Of a DNA stretch of 64,000 nucleotides, positions 1-9,170 are shown piece by piece. Origin of the DNA: Caballeronia sp. Lep1P3. Lineage in GTDB: Bacteria > Pseudomonadota > Gammaproteobacteria > Burkholderiales > Burkholderiaceae. Location: assembly GCF_022879595.1 (NCBI RefSeq), contig NZ_CP084265.1:1240001-1304000 (forward strand). The letters run 5' to 3'. The notes beneath the pieces were generated by a model. The model had not been told where the DNA came from. It did no database searches and was given only the letters and a program-made list of their open reading frames with translations. Both the position numbers and the translations under genes were made by a program. The first letter of the stretch is position 1, and the number at the start of each line of letters is the position of its first letter.

Positions 1-1344
1 CGCTCGGCCAAGCTGAAGGAAGTCTACGCATCGACGTCGGCGAAGCTCGCCGAAGAAGCTGCGGCATCGGGCACGGCAGCGGCGGACGCGGCCACCGTCG
101 GCAACGTCCTCTTCGACATCGAAGCGAAGATCGTTCGCACGCAGATCCTGAACGGCGAGCCGCGCATCGATGGCCGCGACACGCGCACCGTGCGTCCCAT
201 CGAAATCCGCACGGGCGTGTTGCCGCGCACCCACGGCTCGGCGCTCTTCACGCGCGGCGAGACGCAGGCGCTCGTCATCGCGACGCTCGGCACGAAGGGC
301 GACGAGCAGAACATCGACGCGCTCGAAGGCGAATATCGCGAGCGCTTCATGCTCCACTACAACATGCCGCCGTTCGCGACGGGCGAAACGGGCCGCGTCG
401 GTTCGCCGAAGCGCCGTGAAATCGGCCACGGACGTCTCGCCAAGCGCGCGCTCGTCGCGTGCCTGCCGAGCGCCGACGAATTCGGCTACTCGATCCGCGT
501 CGTCTCGGAAATCACCGAGTCGAACGGCTCGTCGTCGATGGCTTCGGTGTGCGGCGGCTGTCTCGCGCTGATGGACGCCGGCGTGCCGATGAAGGCGCAC
601 GTCGCGGGCATCGCAATGGGCCTGATTCTCGAAGGCAACAAGTTCGCGGTTCTGACCGACATCCTGGGCGACGAAGATCACCTCGGCGACATGGACTTCA
701 AGGTGGCCGGCACGGCGCAAGGCGTGACCGCGCTGCAGATGGACATCAAGATTCAGGGCATCACGAAGGAAATCATGCAGGTCGCGCTCGCGCAGGCGAA
801 GGAAGGCCGCATGCATATTCTCGGCAAGATGACCACCGCCGTGCCGGGCACGAACACCGAACTGTCGGAATTCGCGCCGCGCATGATCACGCTGAAGATC
901 AACCCGGAAAAGATCCGCGACGTGATCGGCAAGGGCGGTTCCGTGATTCGCGCGCTGACCGAAGAGACGAACACGACCATCGACATCTCGGACGACGGCG
1001 TCGTGACCATCGCGAGCACGTCGAGCGAGGGCATGGCCGAGGCGAAGAAACGCATCGAGAACATCACGGCGGAAGTGGAAGTGGGTCAGGTCTACGAAGG
1101 CCCGGTGCTCAAGCTGCTGGACTTCGGCGCGATCGTGAACATCCTGCCGGGCAAGGACGGTCTCCTGCACATCTCCGAGATCGTCAACGAGCGCGTGAAG
1201 GACATCAACGATTACCTGAAGGAAGGCCAGATCGTGAAGGTCAAGGTCATCCAGACGGACGAAAAGGGCCGCGTGCGTTTGTCCGCCAAGGCGCTTCTGA
1301 ACGAAGCCGCGCAACAGAACGAACCGACGCAGCCGCAGCAGTAA
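1..1344 (+). CDS. pnp: Polyribonucleotide nucleotidyltransferase (PNPase), 5' end missing
   Basis: The reading frame is open from base 1, so the gene begins before the window and only the last 447 codons are here. PNPase degrades RNA 3' to 5' with phosphate and acts in mRNA turnover. The visible part begins in the linker before the second RNase PH domain (from about base 175, motif [14 protein letters not shown]). A KH domain follows (about 885-1065, VIGKGG) and then an S1 domain (about 1085-1310, [17 protein letters not shown]), ending in a short Gln-rich tail. Domain order and wording match PNPase throughout. A hairpin terminator follows the stop. Confidence 0.97.
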   Translation, partial: RSAKLKEVYASTSAKLAEEAAASGTAAADAATVGNVLFDIEAKIVRTQILNGEPRIDGRDTRTVRPIEIRTGVLPRTHGSALFTRGETQALVIATLGTKGDEQNIDALEGEYRERFMLHYNMPPFATGETGRVGSPKRREIGHGRLAKRALVACLPSADEFGYSIRVVSEITESNGSSSMASVCGGCLALMDAGVPMKAHVAGIAMGLILEGNKFAVLTDILGDEDHLGDMDFKVAGTAQGVTALQMDIKIQGITKEIMQVALAQAKEGRMHILGKMTTAVPGTNTELSEFAPRMITLKINPEKIRDVIGKGGSVIRALTEETNTTIDISDDGVVTIASTSSEGMAEAKKRIENITAEVEVGQVYEGPVLKLLDFGAIVNILPGKDGLLHISEIVNERVKDINDYLKEGQIVKVKVIQTDEKGRVRLSAKALLNEAAQQNEPTQPQQ

Positions 1345-1359
1345 TGCGGTAACGTGTGG

Positions 1360-1391
1360 ACGGCCGGCCGCATCCGCGAGCCGGCCGTTTT
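1360..1391 (+). terminator. Rho-independent terminator after pnp
   Basis: A 9-bp GC-rich stem (1360-1368 with 1380-1388) around an 11-base loop is followed by a short T run. It sits 15 bases after the pnp stop codon, which is the expected place. Confidence 0.75.
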
Positions 1392-1543
1392 CTTGTACGA
1401 CGGCGATCGGACTATGCATTGTCCGGCGCGCCGCCGGACCCGATGGCACTGTGGAGCACGGATTGCTGTCTCCGCGTGCATAGCGCCATCCGGTTCGTCT
1501 CTATGAATCGATCCATCCCGCCATGCCCAATCAGAGGAATGCT

Positions 1544-2560
1544 ATGAAGGCCGTCGAAATCACCGAGTTTGGCGCACCCGAAGTCCTCAAACTAGGCGAG
1601 CGCCCGATGCCCGAAGCGGGCAAGTGCGAGGTGCTCATCAAGGTCGCGGCATCCGGCGTCAACAGGCCGGACGTGTTCCAGCGCAAGGGCGCGTATGCGC
1701 CGCCGCCGGGCGCGTCGGATCTGCCGGGGCTCGAAGTGGCGGGCGAGATCGTCGATGGCGATTTCGATTCGAAGCACAATCCGTTCGGCCTCAAAAAGGG
1801 CGATCGCGTGTGCGCGCTGCTGGCCGGCGGCGGCTATGCCGAATACGCGGTCGCGCCGATCGAGCAATGTCTGCCGGTGCCGGCGGGTTTGTCGGACATC
1901 GAGGCGGCATCGCTGCCGGAAACGTTCTTCACCGTGTGGAGCAACGTGTTCGAGCGCGCGCATCTCGGCGCGGGCGAAAACGGCGAGGAAGAGACGCTGC
2001 TCGTGCAGGGCGGATCGAGCGGTATCGGCGTGACGGCGATCCAGATCGCGCGCGCACTCGGCTTTCGCGTGTTCGCGACTGCCGGCAGCGACGAGAAGTG
2101 CCGCGCGTGCGAATCGCTCGGCGCGGAGCGGGCGATCAACTACAAGACGGAAGACTTCGTCGAAGTGGCGAAGTCGCTCACGAACGACCGCGGCGTCGAC
2201 GTCATTCTCGATATGGTCGCGGGCGACTACCTGCCGCGCGAACTCAAGGCGCTGGCGGACGGCGGGCGCATCTGCGTGATCGCGCTGCTCGGCGGCGCCA
2301 AGGCCGAGATCAATCTGAACGACATCTTGCGCCGCCGTCTGGTCATCACCGGCTCGACGCTGCGTCCGCGTCCCATCGCGTTCAAGGCGAAGATCGCGGC
2401 GAAGCTGAAGGAACGCGTGTGGCCGGAAATCGAGGCCGGGCGCATCAAGCCGGTCATTCACCAGGTCTTTCCGGCGCACGAGGCCGCCGCCGCGCATGCG
2501 CTGATGGAAAGCAGCACGCATGTCGGCAAGATCGTGCTGAGCTGGAAAGACGGCGCGTGA
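1544..2560 (+). CDS. NAD(P)H quinone oxidoreductase, PIG3 family
   Basis: This 338-residue protein belongs to the zinc-independent medium-chain dehydrogenase/reductase family, quinone oxidoreductase branch (PIG3/TP53I3-like). Such enzymes reduce quinones with NAD(P)H in the cytoplasm. It has an N-terminal GroES-like fold and a Rossmann fold with the nucleotide-binding motif GGSSGIGVTAIQIA (about residues 146-159), then the typical LGAERAINYKTEDF stretch. No structural or catalytic zinc cysteine cluster is visible. The ATG at 1544 is preferred to the one seven codons upstream because AGAGGA lies at 1533-1538. It stands alone between the pnp terminator and tpiA. Confidence 0.9.
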   Translation: MKAVEITEFGAPEVLKLGERPMPEAGKCEVLIKVAASGVNRPDVFQRKGAYAPPPGASDLPGLEVAGEIVDGDFDSKHNPFGLKKGDRVCALLAGGGYAEYAVAPIEQCLPVPAGLSDIEAASLPETFFTVWSNVFERAHLGAGENGEEETLLVQGGSSGIGVTAIQIARALGFRVFATAGSDEKCRACESLGAERAINYKTEDFVEVAKSLTNDRGVDVILDMVAGDYLPRELKALADGGRICVIALLGGAKAEINLNDILRRRLVITGSTLRPRPIAFKAKIAAKLKERVWPEIEAGRIKPVIHQVFPAHEAAAAHALMESSTHVGKIVLSWKDGA

Positions 2561-2583
2561 GTGGCGCGACGGCTTTCGGCGGT

Positions 2584-2613
2584 TTGACCGGTTTCGCCGT
2601 ATCACAGTAAAAT
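2584..2613 (+). promoter_or_regulatory. Possible sigma-70 promoter of tpiA
   Basis: TTGACC at 2584-2589 and TAAAAT at 2608-2613 are separated by 18 bases, about 120 bases before the chosen tpiA start. The boxes are good matches, but this is a prediction by eye. Confidence 0.5.
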
Positions 2614-2734
2614 CGCCTGTTTTGCAAGCAGTTGGCGGTTTCCAGCGGTTCATTCCAATAACATGCCGGCGACTGGGCGAAAGCGCGGTCGCTCCACAGA
2701 AAGGCGGTCGTCACAGCCGCCGAGTGACGAGACA

Positions 2735-3505
2735 ATGGCGAGAGAACGAGCAAAACTGGTGGTAGGCAACTGGAAGATGCACGGCCGCATCGAGCAAAAT
2801 GCGCCCTTGCTGACGGAAGTAGCCGCGGGGGCATCGGCTTTGCAGGATGTGGGAGTCGGAGTATGCGTGCCGTTCCCGTATCTCGCGCAGACGCAGGCGC
2901 TGCTCGCCGATTCCATCGTGCGCTGGGGCGTGCAGGATATTTCGGCGCATGCGCAGGGCGCCTACACCGGGGAAGTCGCCGCGGAAATGGCGACGGACTT
3001 CGGCGCGACGTATGCCATCGTCGGTCATTCCGAGCGTCGCGCGTATCATCACGAGACGCCGGAGCTGGTCGGTGCAAAGGCGCGCCGCGCGCTCGATGCG
3101 GGCGTAACGCCGATCGTCTGTCTCGGCGAAACGCTCGATGAGCGCGAGTGCGATGCGACCGAGCGCGTGATCGGCGCGCAGCTGGAAGCGGTGCTCCTCA
3201 TGCTGAGCGAGGAGCAGGCGGCGCGAATTGTCATCGCTTATGAGCCGGTTTGGGCCATCGGGACGGGCAAGAGCGCGACGGCGGCCCAGGCGCAAAACGT
3301 TCACGCGTTCGTGCGCTCGAAGCTGGCCGAGAAGGGCGCAACCATCGCTCACGTCCCGTTGCTCTACGGCGGAAGCGTGAAGCCGGATAATGCGCAAGAG
3401 TTGTTCGGGCAAGCGGACATCGATGGCGGGCTGATTGGCGGCGCGTCGTTGAAATCCCAAGATTTTCTTGCAATCTGCCAGGCGGCCCAAACCGTGTTGC
3501 AATAA
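2735..3505 (+). CDS. tpiA: Triosephosphate isomerase
   Basis: The enzyme interconverts dihydroxyacetone phosphate and glyceraldehyde 3-phosphate in glycolysis and gluconeogenesis. From the ATG at 2735 it is 256 residues, the usual family length. The signature LVVGNWKMHG is near the N-terminus, with the catalytic His in AIVGHSERR, the catalytic Glu in IAYEPVWAIGTGKSA, and the phosphate-binding LYGGSVKPDN and GGLIGGASL loops. An open frame extends upstream to 2663, but its residues are Arg/Ser-rich and unlike any TIM barrel, so I reject that start. secG follows 80 bases later, the usual order in this group. Confidence 0.97.
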   Translation: MARERAKLVVGNWKMHGRIEQNAPLLTEVAAGASALQDVGVGVCVPFPYLAQTQALLADSIVRWGVQDISAHAQGAYTGEVAAEMATDFGATYAIVGHSERRAYHHETPELVGAKARRALDAGVTPIVCLGETLDERECDATERVIGAQLEAVLLMLSEEQAARIVIAYEPVWAIGTGKSATAAQAQNVHAFVRSKLAEKGATIAHVPLLYGGSVKPDNAQELFGQADIDGGLIGGASLKSQDFLAICQAAQTVLQ

Positions 3506-3585
3506 CGGCTTGTATCGTAAGCGATTGAAAGAGCACGTCGCGGCACGCGAGTGTCACGGAAACATCAAGATCCAGGTGAGTTGAA

Positions 3586-3975
3586 ATGCTGTATTTGAAA
3601 ACATTGATTATCGTCGTCCAGTTGTTGTCGGCGCTTGGCGTGATTGGGCTTGTTCTTCTGCAACACGGCAAGGGCGCCGACATGGGCGCGGCCTTCGGGA
3701 GTGGCGCATCGGGCAGTCTGTTCGGTGCGACGGGGTCGGCGAATTTCTTGTCGCGCACGACGGCAGTTCTCGCCGCCATCTTCTTCGTCACAACGCTGGC
3801 GCTGACGTATCTGGGAAGCTACAAGCCGCAGGTGTCCGCGGGCGTGCTGGGCGGTGCGGCTCCGGTGGCGGCATCCGCCGCTGCACCGGCTCGCGCGGGC
3901 GCTTCGGCTCCGGTGACTGCGCCCGCATCGGCGGCTCCGGCGTCGTCCGCACCGGGCGCCGACGTGCCGAAATAA
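3586..3975 (+). CDS. secG: Preprotein translocase subunit SecG
   Basis: SecG is the small, non-essential membrane subunit of the SecYEG channel that speeds protein export. The 129-residue product has two hydrophobic segments (about residues 3-23 and 52-74) around a conserved loop, with GLVLLQHGKGADMGAAFGSGASGSLFGATGSAN split across them in the normal SecG pattern. The C-terminal 40 residues are Ala/Pro-rich and low in complexity, as is common in Burkholderiaceae. It lies between tpiA and the tRNA-Leu gene. Confidence 0.95.
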   Translation: MLYLKTLIIVVQLLSALGVIGLVLLQHGKGADMGAAFGSGASGSLFGATGSANFLSRTTAVLAAIFFVTTLALTYLGSYKPQVSAGVLGGAAPVAASAAAPARAGASAPVTAPASAAPASSAPGADVPK

Positions 3976-4014
3976 CGGCCAGAACAAATTTTCGCGAAAT
4001 TCGTGGTTTGTGCG

Positions 4015-4043
4015 TTGAACAATTCGTGAGACCTAGTTATAAT
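4015..4043 (+). promoter_or_regulatory. Sigma-70 promoter of tRNA-Leu
   Basis: TTGAAC (4015-4020) and a perfect TATAAT (4038-4043) are 17 bases apart, about 60 bases before the mature tRNA. Transcription may read on into nuoA. The perfect -10 box and ideal spacing make this one of the clearest promoters in the window. Confidence 0.75.
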
Positions 4044-4102
4044 TCAAGTCTTGAAGCGATTCGCGGCAATTAAGAAGTTGTTTTCCCGGATTGCAGTACA
4101 GT

Positions 4103-4187
4103 GCCGACGTGGTGAAATTGGTAGACACGCTATCTTGAGGGGGTAGTGGCGAAAGCTGTGCGAGTTCGAGTCTCGCCGTCGGCACCA
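4103..4187 (+). tRNA. tRNA-Leu, anticodon GAG
   Basis: This is an 85-base class II tRNA with a long variable arm. The acceptor stem pairs 4103-4109 with 4177-4183, the discriminator is A, and CCA is encoded (4185-4187). The anticodon stem CTATC/GGTAG holds the loop TTGAGGG, giving GAG, which reads CTC and CTT leucine codons. The T arm GAGTTCGAGTCTC is standard. Confidence 0.96.
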
Positions 4188-4197
4188 AAAGTTATCC

Positions 4198-4231
4198 AAT
4201 GCCAGCCGCATGCATCGCTTCGGCTGGCATT
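4198..4231 (+). terminator. Inverted repeat downstream of tRNA-Leu
   Basis: A perfect 11-bp stem (4198-4208 with 4221-4231) around a 12-base loop lies 10 bases after the tRNA. The T run behind it is weak, so it may be a partial terminator or a processing hairpin that still lets some transcripts reach nuoA. Confidence 0.5.
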
Positions 4232-4364
4232 GTCACTTCTGGAGTACCCTTACGATATCGTTGTGATCGTGAGCGGTCCCAAGTGAATCCCACCGCCGGG
4301 TGGTCTGTCCCGGCAGTAGCGTCCCAATCATCGACTGACCGAACCTACCGATCTGAGGATAGCC

Positions 4365-4724
4365 TTGAACCTCGCACCCTATTACCCCGTCTTCTTGTTT
4401 CTTGTGGTGGGCCTTGGTTTAGGTATAGCGTTGGTCAGCATCGGCAAGATTCTCGGTCCCAACAAGCCCGACACCGAAAAAAATGCGCCGTATGAATGCG
4501 GCTTCGAGGCATTCGAAGACGCGCGTATGAAGTTCGATGTGCGCTACTATCTCGTCGCAATTCTTTTCATCATTTTCGACCTCGAGACGGCGTTCCTGTT
4601 TCCGTGGGGCGTTGCCCTGCGCGACATCGGCTGGCCGGGGTTCATGGCCATGATGATCTTTCTGCTCGAATTCCTGCTCGGCTTCGCCTACATCTGGAGA
4701 AAGGGCGGTCTGGACTGGGAGTAA
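4365..4724 (+). CDS. nuoA: NADH-quinone oxidoreductase subunit A
   Basis: NuoA is a small membrane subunit near the quinone site of complex I. The 119-residue product has three hydrophobic helices and the conserved loop [13 protein letters not shown] with the Cys that becomes accessible in the deactive form of the mitochondrial enzyme. The C-terminus [14 protein letters not shown] is characteristic. The start is a TTG codon with GAGGA at 4355-4359. No in-frame ATG would keep the conserved N-terminus MNLAPYYPV, so the rare start may limit translation of the first operon gene. Confidence 0.96.
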   Translation: MNLAPYYPVFLFLVVGLGLGIALVSIGKILGPNKPDTEKNAPYECGFEAFEDARMKFDVRYYLVAILFIIFDLETAFLFPWGVALRDIGWPGFMAMMIFLLEFLLGFAYIWRKGGLDWE

Positions 4725-4785
4725 CGGGTAGATCACCGGATTCATGAGCGGCTATGGCTGGCGGCTCATCTGGAGTGGAAATCAA

Positions 4786-5265
4786 ATGAGTATCGAAGGG
4801 GTCTTGAAGGAAGGCTTTGTCACCACCACGGCTGACAAGCTGATCAACTGGACGCGCACCGGCTCCTTGTGGCCGATGACGTTCGGTCTCGCGTGTTGCG
4901 CGGTCGAGATGATGCATGCGGGCGCGGCCCGTTACGACCTGGACCGTTTCGGCGTGGTGTTTCGCCCGAGTCCGCGCCAGTCCGACGTGATGATCGTCGC
5001 CGGTACGCTCTGCAACAAGATGGCGCCCGCGCTTCGTAAGGTGTACGACCAGATGGCCGAGCCGCGCTGGGTCATTTCGATGGGTTCGTGCGCGAACGGC
5101 GGCGGCTACTATCACTATTCGTATTCGGTTGTGCGTGGCTGCGACCGCATCGTCCCGGTCGACGTGTACGTTCCTGGTTGCCCTCCGACGGCCGAAGCGC
5201 TGGTCTACGGCGTGATCCAGTTGCAGGCGAAGATTCGCCGCACCAACACCATCGCCCGTCAATAA
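4786..5265 (+). CDS. nuoB: NADH-quinone oxidoreductase subunit B
   Basis: NuoB carries cluster N2, the [4Fe-4S] centre that passes electrons to quinone. The 159-residue protein has the tandem cysteines C37-C38 ([10 protein letters not shown]), C102 (GSCANGGG) and C132 ([10 protein letters not shown]), the full ligand set. The frame is open 14 codons further upstream, but the ATG at 4786 ([11 protein letters not shown]) gives the usual length. The gene lies 61 bases after nuoA. Confidence 0.97.
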
Positions 5266-5285
5266 AGGCCTGAGCCTCCCCAACT

Positions 5286-5888
5286 ATGGCAAGCAAACTC
5301 GAGACCCTCAAAGCGAACCTCGAGGCGGCGTTCGGTGGCCGTCTCCTGAACATCACCGAGTCGCTGGGTCAGTTGACGGTCGCCGTCAAGTCGGCCGATT
5401 ATCTGGAAGTCGCCACCAAGCTGCGTGACGATCGCTCGCTCGGCTTCGAGCAGCTCATGGACCTCGCCGGCGTCGACTATTCGACGTATGGCGACGGCGC
5501 CTACGACGGCCCGCGTTTCGCGGCGGTCGTCCATCTCCTCTCCGTTTCGAACAACTGGCGTCTGCGCGTGCGCGTGTTCGCACCGGACGACGAAGTGCCC
5601 ATCGTTCCGTCGCTGGTCGATATCTGGTCGTCGGCGAACTGGTACGAACGCGAAGCGTTCGACCTGTACGGCATCGTGTTCGAAGGCCACCCCGACCTGC
5701 GCCGGATTTTGACGGACTACGGCTTCATCGGCCATCCGTTCCGCAAGGACTTCCCGGTGACAGGTTTTGTCGAAATGCGCTACGACCCGGAAGAAAAGCG
5801 CGTCGTGTATCAGCCTGTGACGATCGAGCCGCGCGAAATCACGCCGCGCGTGATCCGCGAAGATCGTTACGGTGGCCTGAAACATTAA
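5286..5888 (+). CDS. nuoC: NADH-quinone oxidoreductase subunit C
   Basis: This 200-residue hydrophilic subunit is part of the connecting arm of complex I and packs against NuoD. It has the 30-kDa subunit signature [22 protein letters not shown] split over two lines of the alignment block, followed by [14 protein letters not shown]. It is encoded separately from nuoD, unlike the fused nuoCD of enterobacteria. It lies 20 bases after nuoB and 9 bases before nuoD. Confidence 0.96.
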   Translation: MASKLETLKANLEAAFGGRLLNITESLGQLTVAVKSADYLEVATKLRDDRSLGFEQLMDLAGVDYSTYGDGAYDGPRFAAVVHLLSVSNNWRLRVRVFAPDDEVPIVPSLVDIWSSANWYEREAFDLYGIVFEGHPDLRRILTDYGFIGHPFRKDFPVTGFVEMRYDPEEKRVVYQPVTIEPREITPRVIREDRYGGLKH

Positions 5889-5897
5889 GAGAGCGTC

Positions 5898-7151
5898 ATG
5901 GCAGACATCAAGAACTACACGCTGAACTTCGGCCCGCAACACCCTGCCGCGCACGGCGTGCTGCGCCTCGTGCTGGAACTCGACGGCGAAGTGATTCAGC
6001 GCGCCGATCCGCACATCGGCCTCTTGCATCGCGCGACCGAGAAGCTCGCGGAATCCAAGACCTTCATTCAGTCGGTGCCGTACATGGACCGTCTCGACTA
6101 CGTGTCGATGATGGCCAACGAGCACGCTTACGTGATGGCAATCGAGAAGCTGCTGGGCATCGACGTGCCGATCCGCGCGAAGTACATCCGCGTGCTGTTC
6201 GACGAAATCACGCGCGTGCTGAATCACCTCATGTGGATCGGCTCGCACGCGCTCGACGTCGGCGCGATGGCCGTGTTCCTCTATGCGTTCCGTGAGCGCG
6301 AAGACCTGATGGACGTGTACGAAGCGGTGTCCGGCGCGCGCATGCACGCCGCGTATTACCGTCCGGGCGGCGTGTACCGCGACCTGCCCGACGCCATGCC
6401 GCAATACAAGGTCTCGAAAATCCGCAATGCGAAGGCGCTCGAGAGGATGAACGAGAACCGTCAGGGGTCGCTGCTCGACTTCATCGACGACTTCTTCAAT
6501 CGCTTTCCGGGCTACGTCGACGAGTACGAAACGCTGCTCACCGACAACCGCATCTGGAAGCAGCGTCTCGTCGGCATCGGCGTAGTGAGTCCGGAGCGCG
6601 CGTTGCAGCTTGGCATGAGCGGCGCGATGCTGCGCGGCTCGGGCATCGAGTGGGATTTGCGCAAGAAGCAGCCTTACGAAGTGTACGACCAGCTGGATTT
6701 CGACATCCCGGTAGGCGTAAACGGCGACTGCTATGACCGCTATCTTGTGCGCGTCGAGGAAATGCGTCAGTCCACGCGTATCGCCAAACAGTGCATTGCC
6801 TGGCTGCGCAAGAATCCTGGCCCTGTGATGGTCGATAATCACAAGGTTGCGCCGCCGTCGCGCGTGGGCATGAAGAGCAACATGGAAGAGCTGATTCACC
6901 ACTTCAAGCTCTTCACGGAAGGCTTCCACGTACCCGAAGGCGAGACGTATGCCACGATCGAACACCCGAAGGGCGAGTTCGGCATCTATCTGATCTCGGA
7001 CGGCGCGAACAAGCCGTATCGCCTGAAGATCCGCGCGCCCGGTTATGCCCACCTCGCCGCGCTGGACGAGATGGCGCGCGGCCACATGATCGCGGATGCG
7101 GTGACGATCATCGGTACGCAGGACATCGTGTTCGGCGAAATCGATCGCTGA
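5898..7151 (+). CDS. nuoD: NADH-quinone oxidoreductase subunit D
   Basis: NuoD is the 49-kDa subunit that forms the quinone-binding pocket with NuoB. The 417-residue product begins with the conserved [20 protein letters not shown]. It carries [23 protein letters not shown] and the C-terminal DIVFGEIDR that is near-universal in the family. The motif matches include the His and Tyr that contact the quinone head group in known structures (HPAAH and the YMDRLDY block). It follows nuoC after 9 bases. The 165 bases after it hold no gene. Confidence 0.97.
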   Translation: MADIKNYTLNFGPQHPAAHGVLRLVLELDGEVIQRADPHIGLLHRATEKLAESKTFIQSVPYMDRLDYVSMMANEHAYVMAIEKLLGIDVPIRAKYIRVLFDEITRVLNHLMWIGSHALDVGAMAVFLYAFREREDLMDVYEAVSGARMHAAYYRPGGVYRDLPDAMPQYKVSKIRNAKALERMNENRQGSLLDFIDDFFNRFPGYVDEYETLLTDNRIWKQRLVGIGVVSPERALQLGMSGAMLRGSGIEWDLRKKQPYEVYDQLDFDIPVGVNGDCYDRYLVRVEEMRQSTRIAKQCIAWLRKNPGPVMVDNHKVAPPSRVGMKSNMEELIHHFKLFTEGFHVPEGETYATIEHPKGEFGIYLISDGANKPYRLKIRAPGYAHLAALDEMARGHMIADAVTIIGTQDIVFGEIDR

Positions 7152-7316
7152 TCCATTCGCCCGCTCACGCGGCGCGCTCGTCGAGCCGCCGTCGCAGAAA
7201 ACCGCAGCGGGAAGCGTAGAAGCAATTACAGGAAACCGCAGGACGCCAGGTCTGCCGCAATATGATGGGCGCGGCAGGTTTTCGTTCGGTAGGAATTGAA
7301 AGAGTCGTGTCTGAAA

Positions 7317-7802
7317 ATGATCTCAGCTGAAGGCCTGAAAGAAATCGATCGTGCGGTCGCCAAGTATCCCGCCGAGCAGAAGCAGTCGGCGGTGATGTCC
7401 GCGCTCGCTGTCGCTCAGGAAGAGCATGGATGGCTCTCGCCCGAGCTCATGAAGTTCGTGGCCGACTATCTGGGCATGCCGCCTGTCGCGGTGCAGGAAG
7501 TCGCCACGTTCTACACGATGTACCAGCTCACGCCGGTCGGTAAGCACAAGATCACGCTCTGCACGAACCTGCCTTGCCAGCTCGGTCCGGACGGCGGCTC
7601 GGATAGTGCTGCTCAATATCTCAAGCAGAAGCTCGGCATCGACTTCGGCGAAACCACGCCCGACGGAAAGTTCACGCTGAAAGAAGGCGAGTGCTTCGGC
7701 GCGTGCGGCGATGCGCCTGTCATGCTGGTGAACAACCACCGCATGTGCAGCTTCATGAGCCGCGAGAAGATCGACCAGTTGATCGAGGAACTTTCGAAAT
7801 GA
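7317..7802 (+). CDS. nuoE: NADH-quinone oxidoreductase subunit E
   Basis: NuoE is a thioredoxin-like subunit of the NADH-dehydrogenase module and holds the [2Fe-2S] cluster N1a. The 161-residue product shows the four ligands C82, C87 ([10 protein letters not shown]), C126 and C130 ([10 protein letters not shown]). A TTG in frame at 7296 would add seven residues. The ATG at 7317 gives the conserved start [11 protein letters not shown], though its ribosome binding site is poor (AAAGAG at 7299-7304). Its stop overlaps the nuoF start by 4 bases (ATGA), indicating coupled translation. Confidence 0.96.
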   Translation: MISAEGLKEIDRAVAKYPAEQKQSAVMSALAVAQEEHGWLSPELMKFVADYLGMPPVAVQEVATFYTMYQLTPVGKHKITLCTNLPCQLGPDGGSDSAAQYLKQKLGIDFGETTPDGKFTLKEGECFGACGDAPVMLVNNHRMCSFMSREKIDQLIEELSK

Positions 7803-9121
7803 CGTCACTCCACGATCGTCACATCAAGCCGCTGATCCTCGCTGGCCTCAACGGCGAGAACTGGCATCTCGAAGATTACGTTGCGCGCGGCGGCTATAAG
7901 CAGCTGCGCCGAATTCTCGAAGAAAAGATTCCGCCCGAACAGGTGATCGCCGACGTCAAGGCGTCCGGTCTGCGCGGTCGCGGAGGCGCCGGCTTCCCGA
8001 CCGGCCTGAAGTGGAGCTTCATGCCGCGTCAGTTTCCGGGGCAGAAGTATCTCGTCTGCAATTCGGACGAAGGCGAACCGGGCACGTTCAAGGATCGCGA
8101 CATCCTGCGCTGGAACCCGCACTCGCTGATCGAAGGCATGGCCATCGGCGCGTATGCGATGGGCATCACCGTCGGCTACAACTACATCCACGGTGAGATC
8201 TTCGAGGTCTACCGCGTGTTCGAAGCGGCGCTGGAAGAAGCGCGCGCGGGCGGCTATCTTGGCGCGAACATTCTGGGTTCGGGCTTTTCGTTCGAGTTGT
8301 ACGCGCATCACGGCTATGGCGCGTACATCTGCGGCGAAGAAACGGCGTTGCTCGAATCGCTTGAAGGCAAGAAGGGCCAGCCGCGCTTCAAGCCGCCGTT
8401 CCCGGCGAGCTTCGGCGTGTACGGCAAGCCAACGACGATCAACAACACCGAGACCTTCGCTGCCGTGCCGTTCCTGTTGGAAATCGGCCCGAAGAATTAC
8501 CTCGAACTCGGCAAGCCGAACAACGGCGGCACGAAGATCTTCTCCGTATCGGGCGACGTGAATCGTCCGGGCAACTACGAGGTTCCGCTCGGCACGCCGT
8601 TCTCCACGTTGATGGAACTTGCGGGCGGCGTGCGCGGCGAATCGATCAAGGCGGTCATTCCGGGCGGTTCGTCGGCGCCGGTCGTGCCGGGCGACATGAT
8701 GCTCGCGACCGACATGGACTACGATTCGATCGCGAAAGCCGGGTCGATGCTCGGCTCGGGCGCGGTCATCGTCATGAACGAAACGCGCTGCATGGTGCGC
8801 TCGCTGCTGCGCTTGTCGTACTTCTATTACGAAGAGTCGTGCGGCCAGTGCACGCCGTGCCGAGAAGGAACGGGTTGGTTGTATCGCGTGGTGCATCGCA
8901 TCGAGCATGGCCTCGGCCGCAAGGAAGACCTGGATCTGCTGAACTCGGTCGCCGAAAACATCATGGGCCGCACGATCTGCGCGCTCGGCGATGCGGCCGC
9001 GATGCCGGTGCGCGGCATGCTGAAGCACTTCTGGAACGAATTCGAATATCACGTCGAGCACAAGCAGTGTCTCGTCGGCGGGCACGCGCATCATGCGGCG
9101 TCCGAAGCGCTTACCGCGTAA
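7799..9121 (+). CDS. nuoF: NADH-quinone oxidoreductase subunit F
   Basis: NuoF binds NADH and FMN and passes electrons to the [4Fe-4S] cluster N3. The 440-residue product has the nucleotide and flavin motif [16 protein letters not shown] (about residues 56-71), [14 protein letters not shown], and the cluster ligands C348, C351, C354 ([12 protein letters not shown]) with a fourth Cys in [10 protein letters not shown]. The start at 7799 overlaps the nuoE stop. The frame is open further upstream inside nuoE, but that extension is a shadow of nuoE. Confidence 0.97.
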   Translation: MTSLHDRHIKPLILAGLNGENWHLEDYVARGGYKQLRRILEEKIPPEQVIADVKASGLRGRGGAGFPTGLKWSFMPRQFPGQKYLVCNSDEGEPGTFKDRDILRWNPHSLIEGMAIGAYAMGITVGYNYIHGEIFEVYRVFEAALEEARAGGYLGANILGSGFSFELYAHHGYGAYICGEETALLESLEGKKGQPRFKPPFPASFGVYGKPTTINNTETFAAVPFLLEIGPKNYLELGKPNNGGTKIFSVSGDVNRPGNYEVPLGTPFSTLMELAGGVRGESIKAVIPGGSSAPVVPGDMMLATDMDYDSIAKAGSMLGSGAVIVMNETRCMVRSLLRLSYFYYEESCGQCTPCREGTGWLYRVVHRIEHGLGRKEDLDLLNSVAENIMGRTICALGDAAAMPVRGMLKHFWNEFEYHVEHKQCLVGGHAHHAASEALTA

Positions 9122-9170
9122 TCAGGCGCACAGTCAGTTGCGCGAAAGAGGTTGAGGACCATTCCCCATC

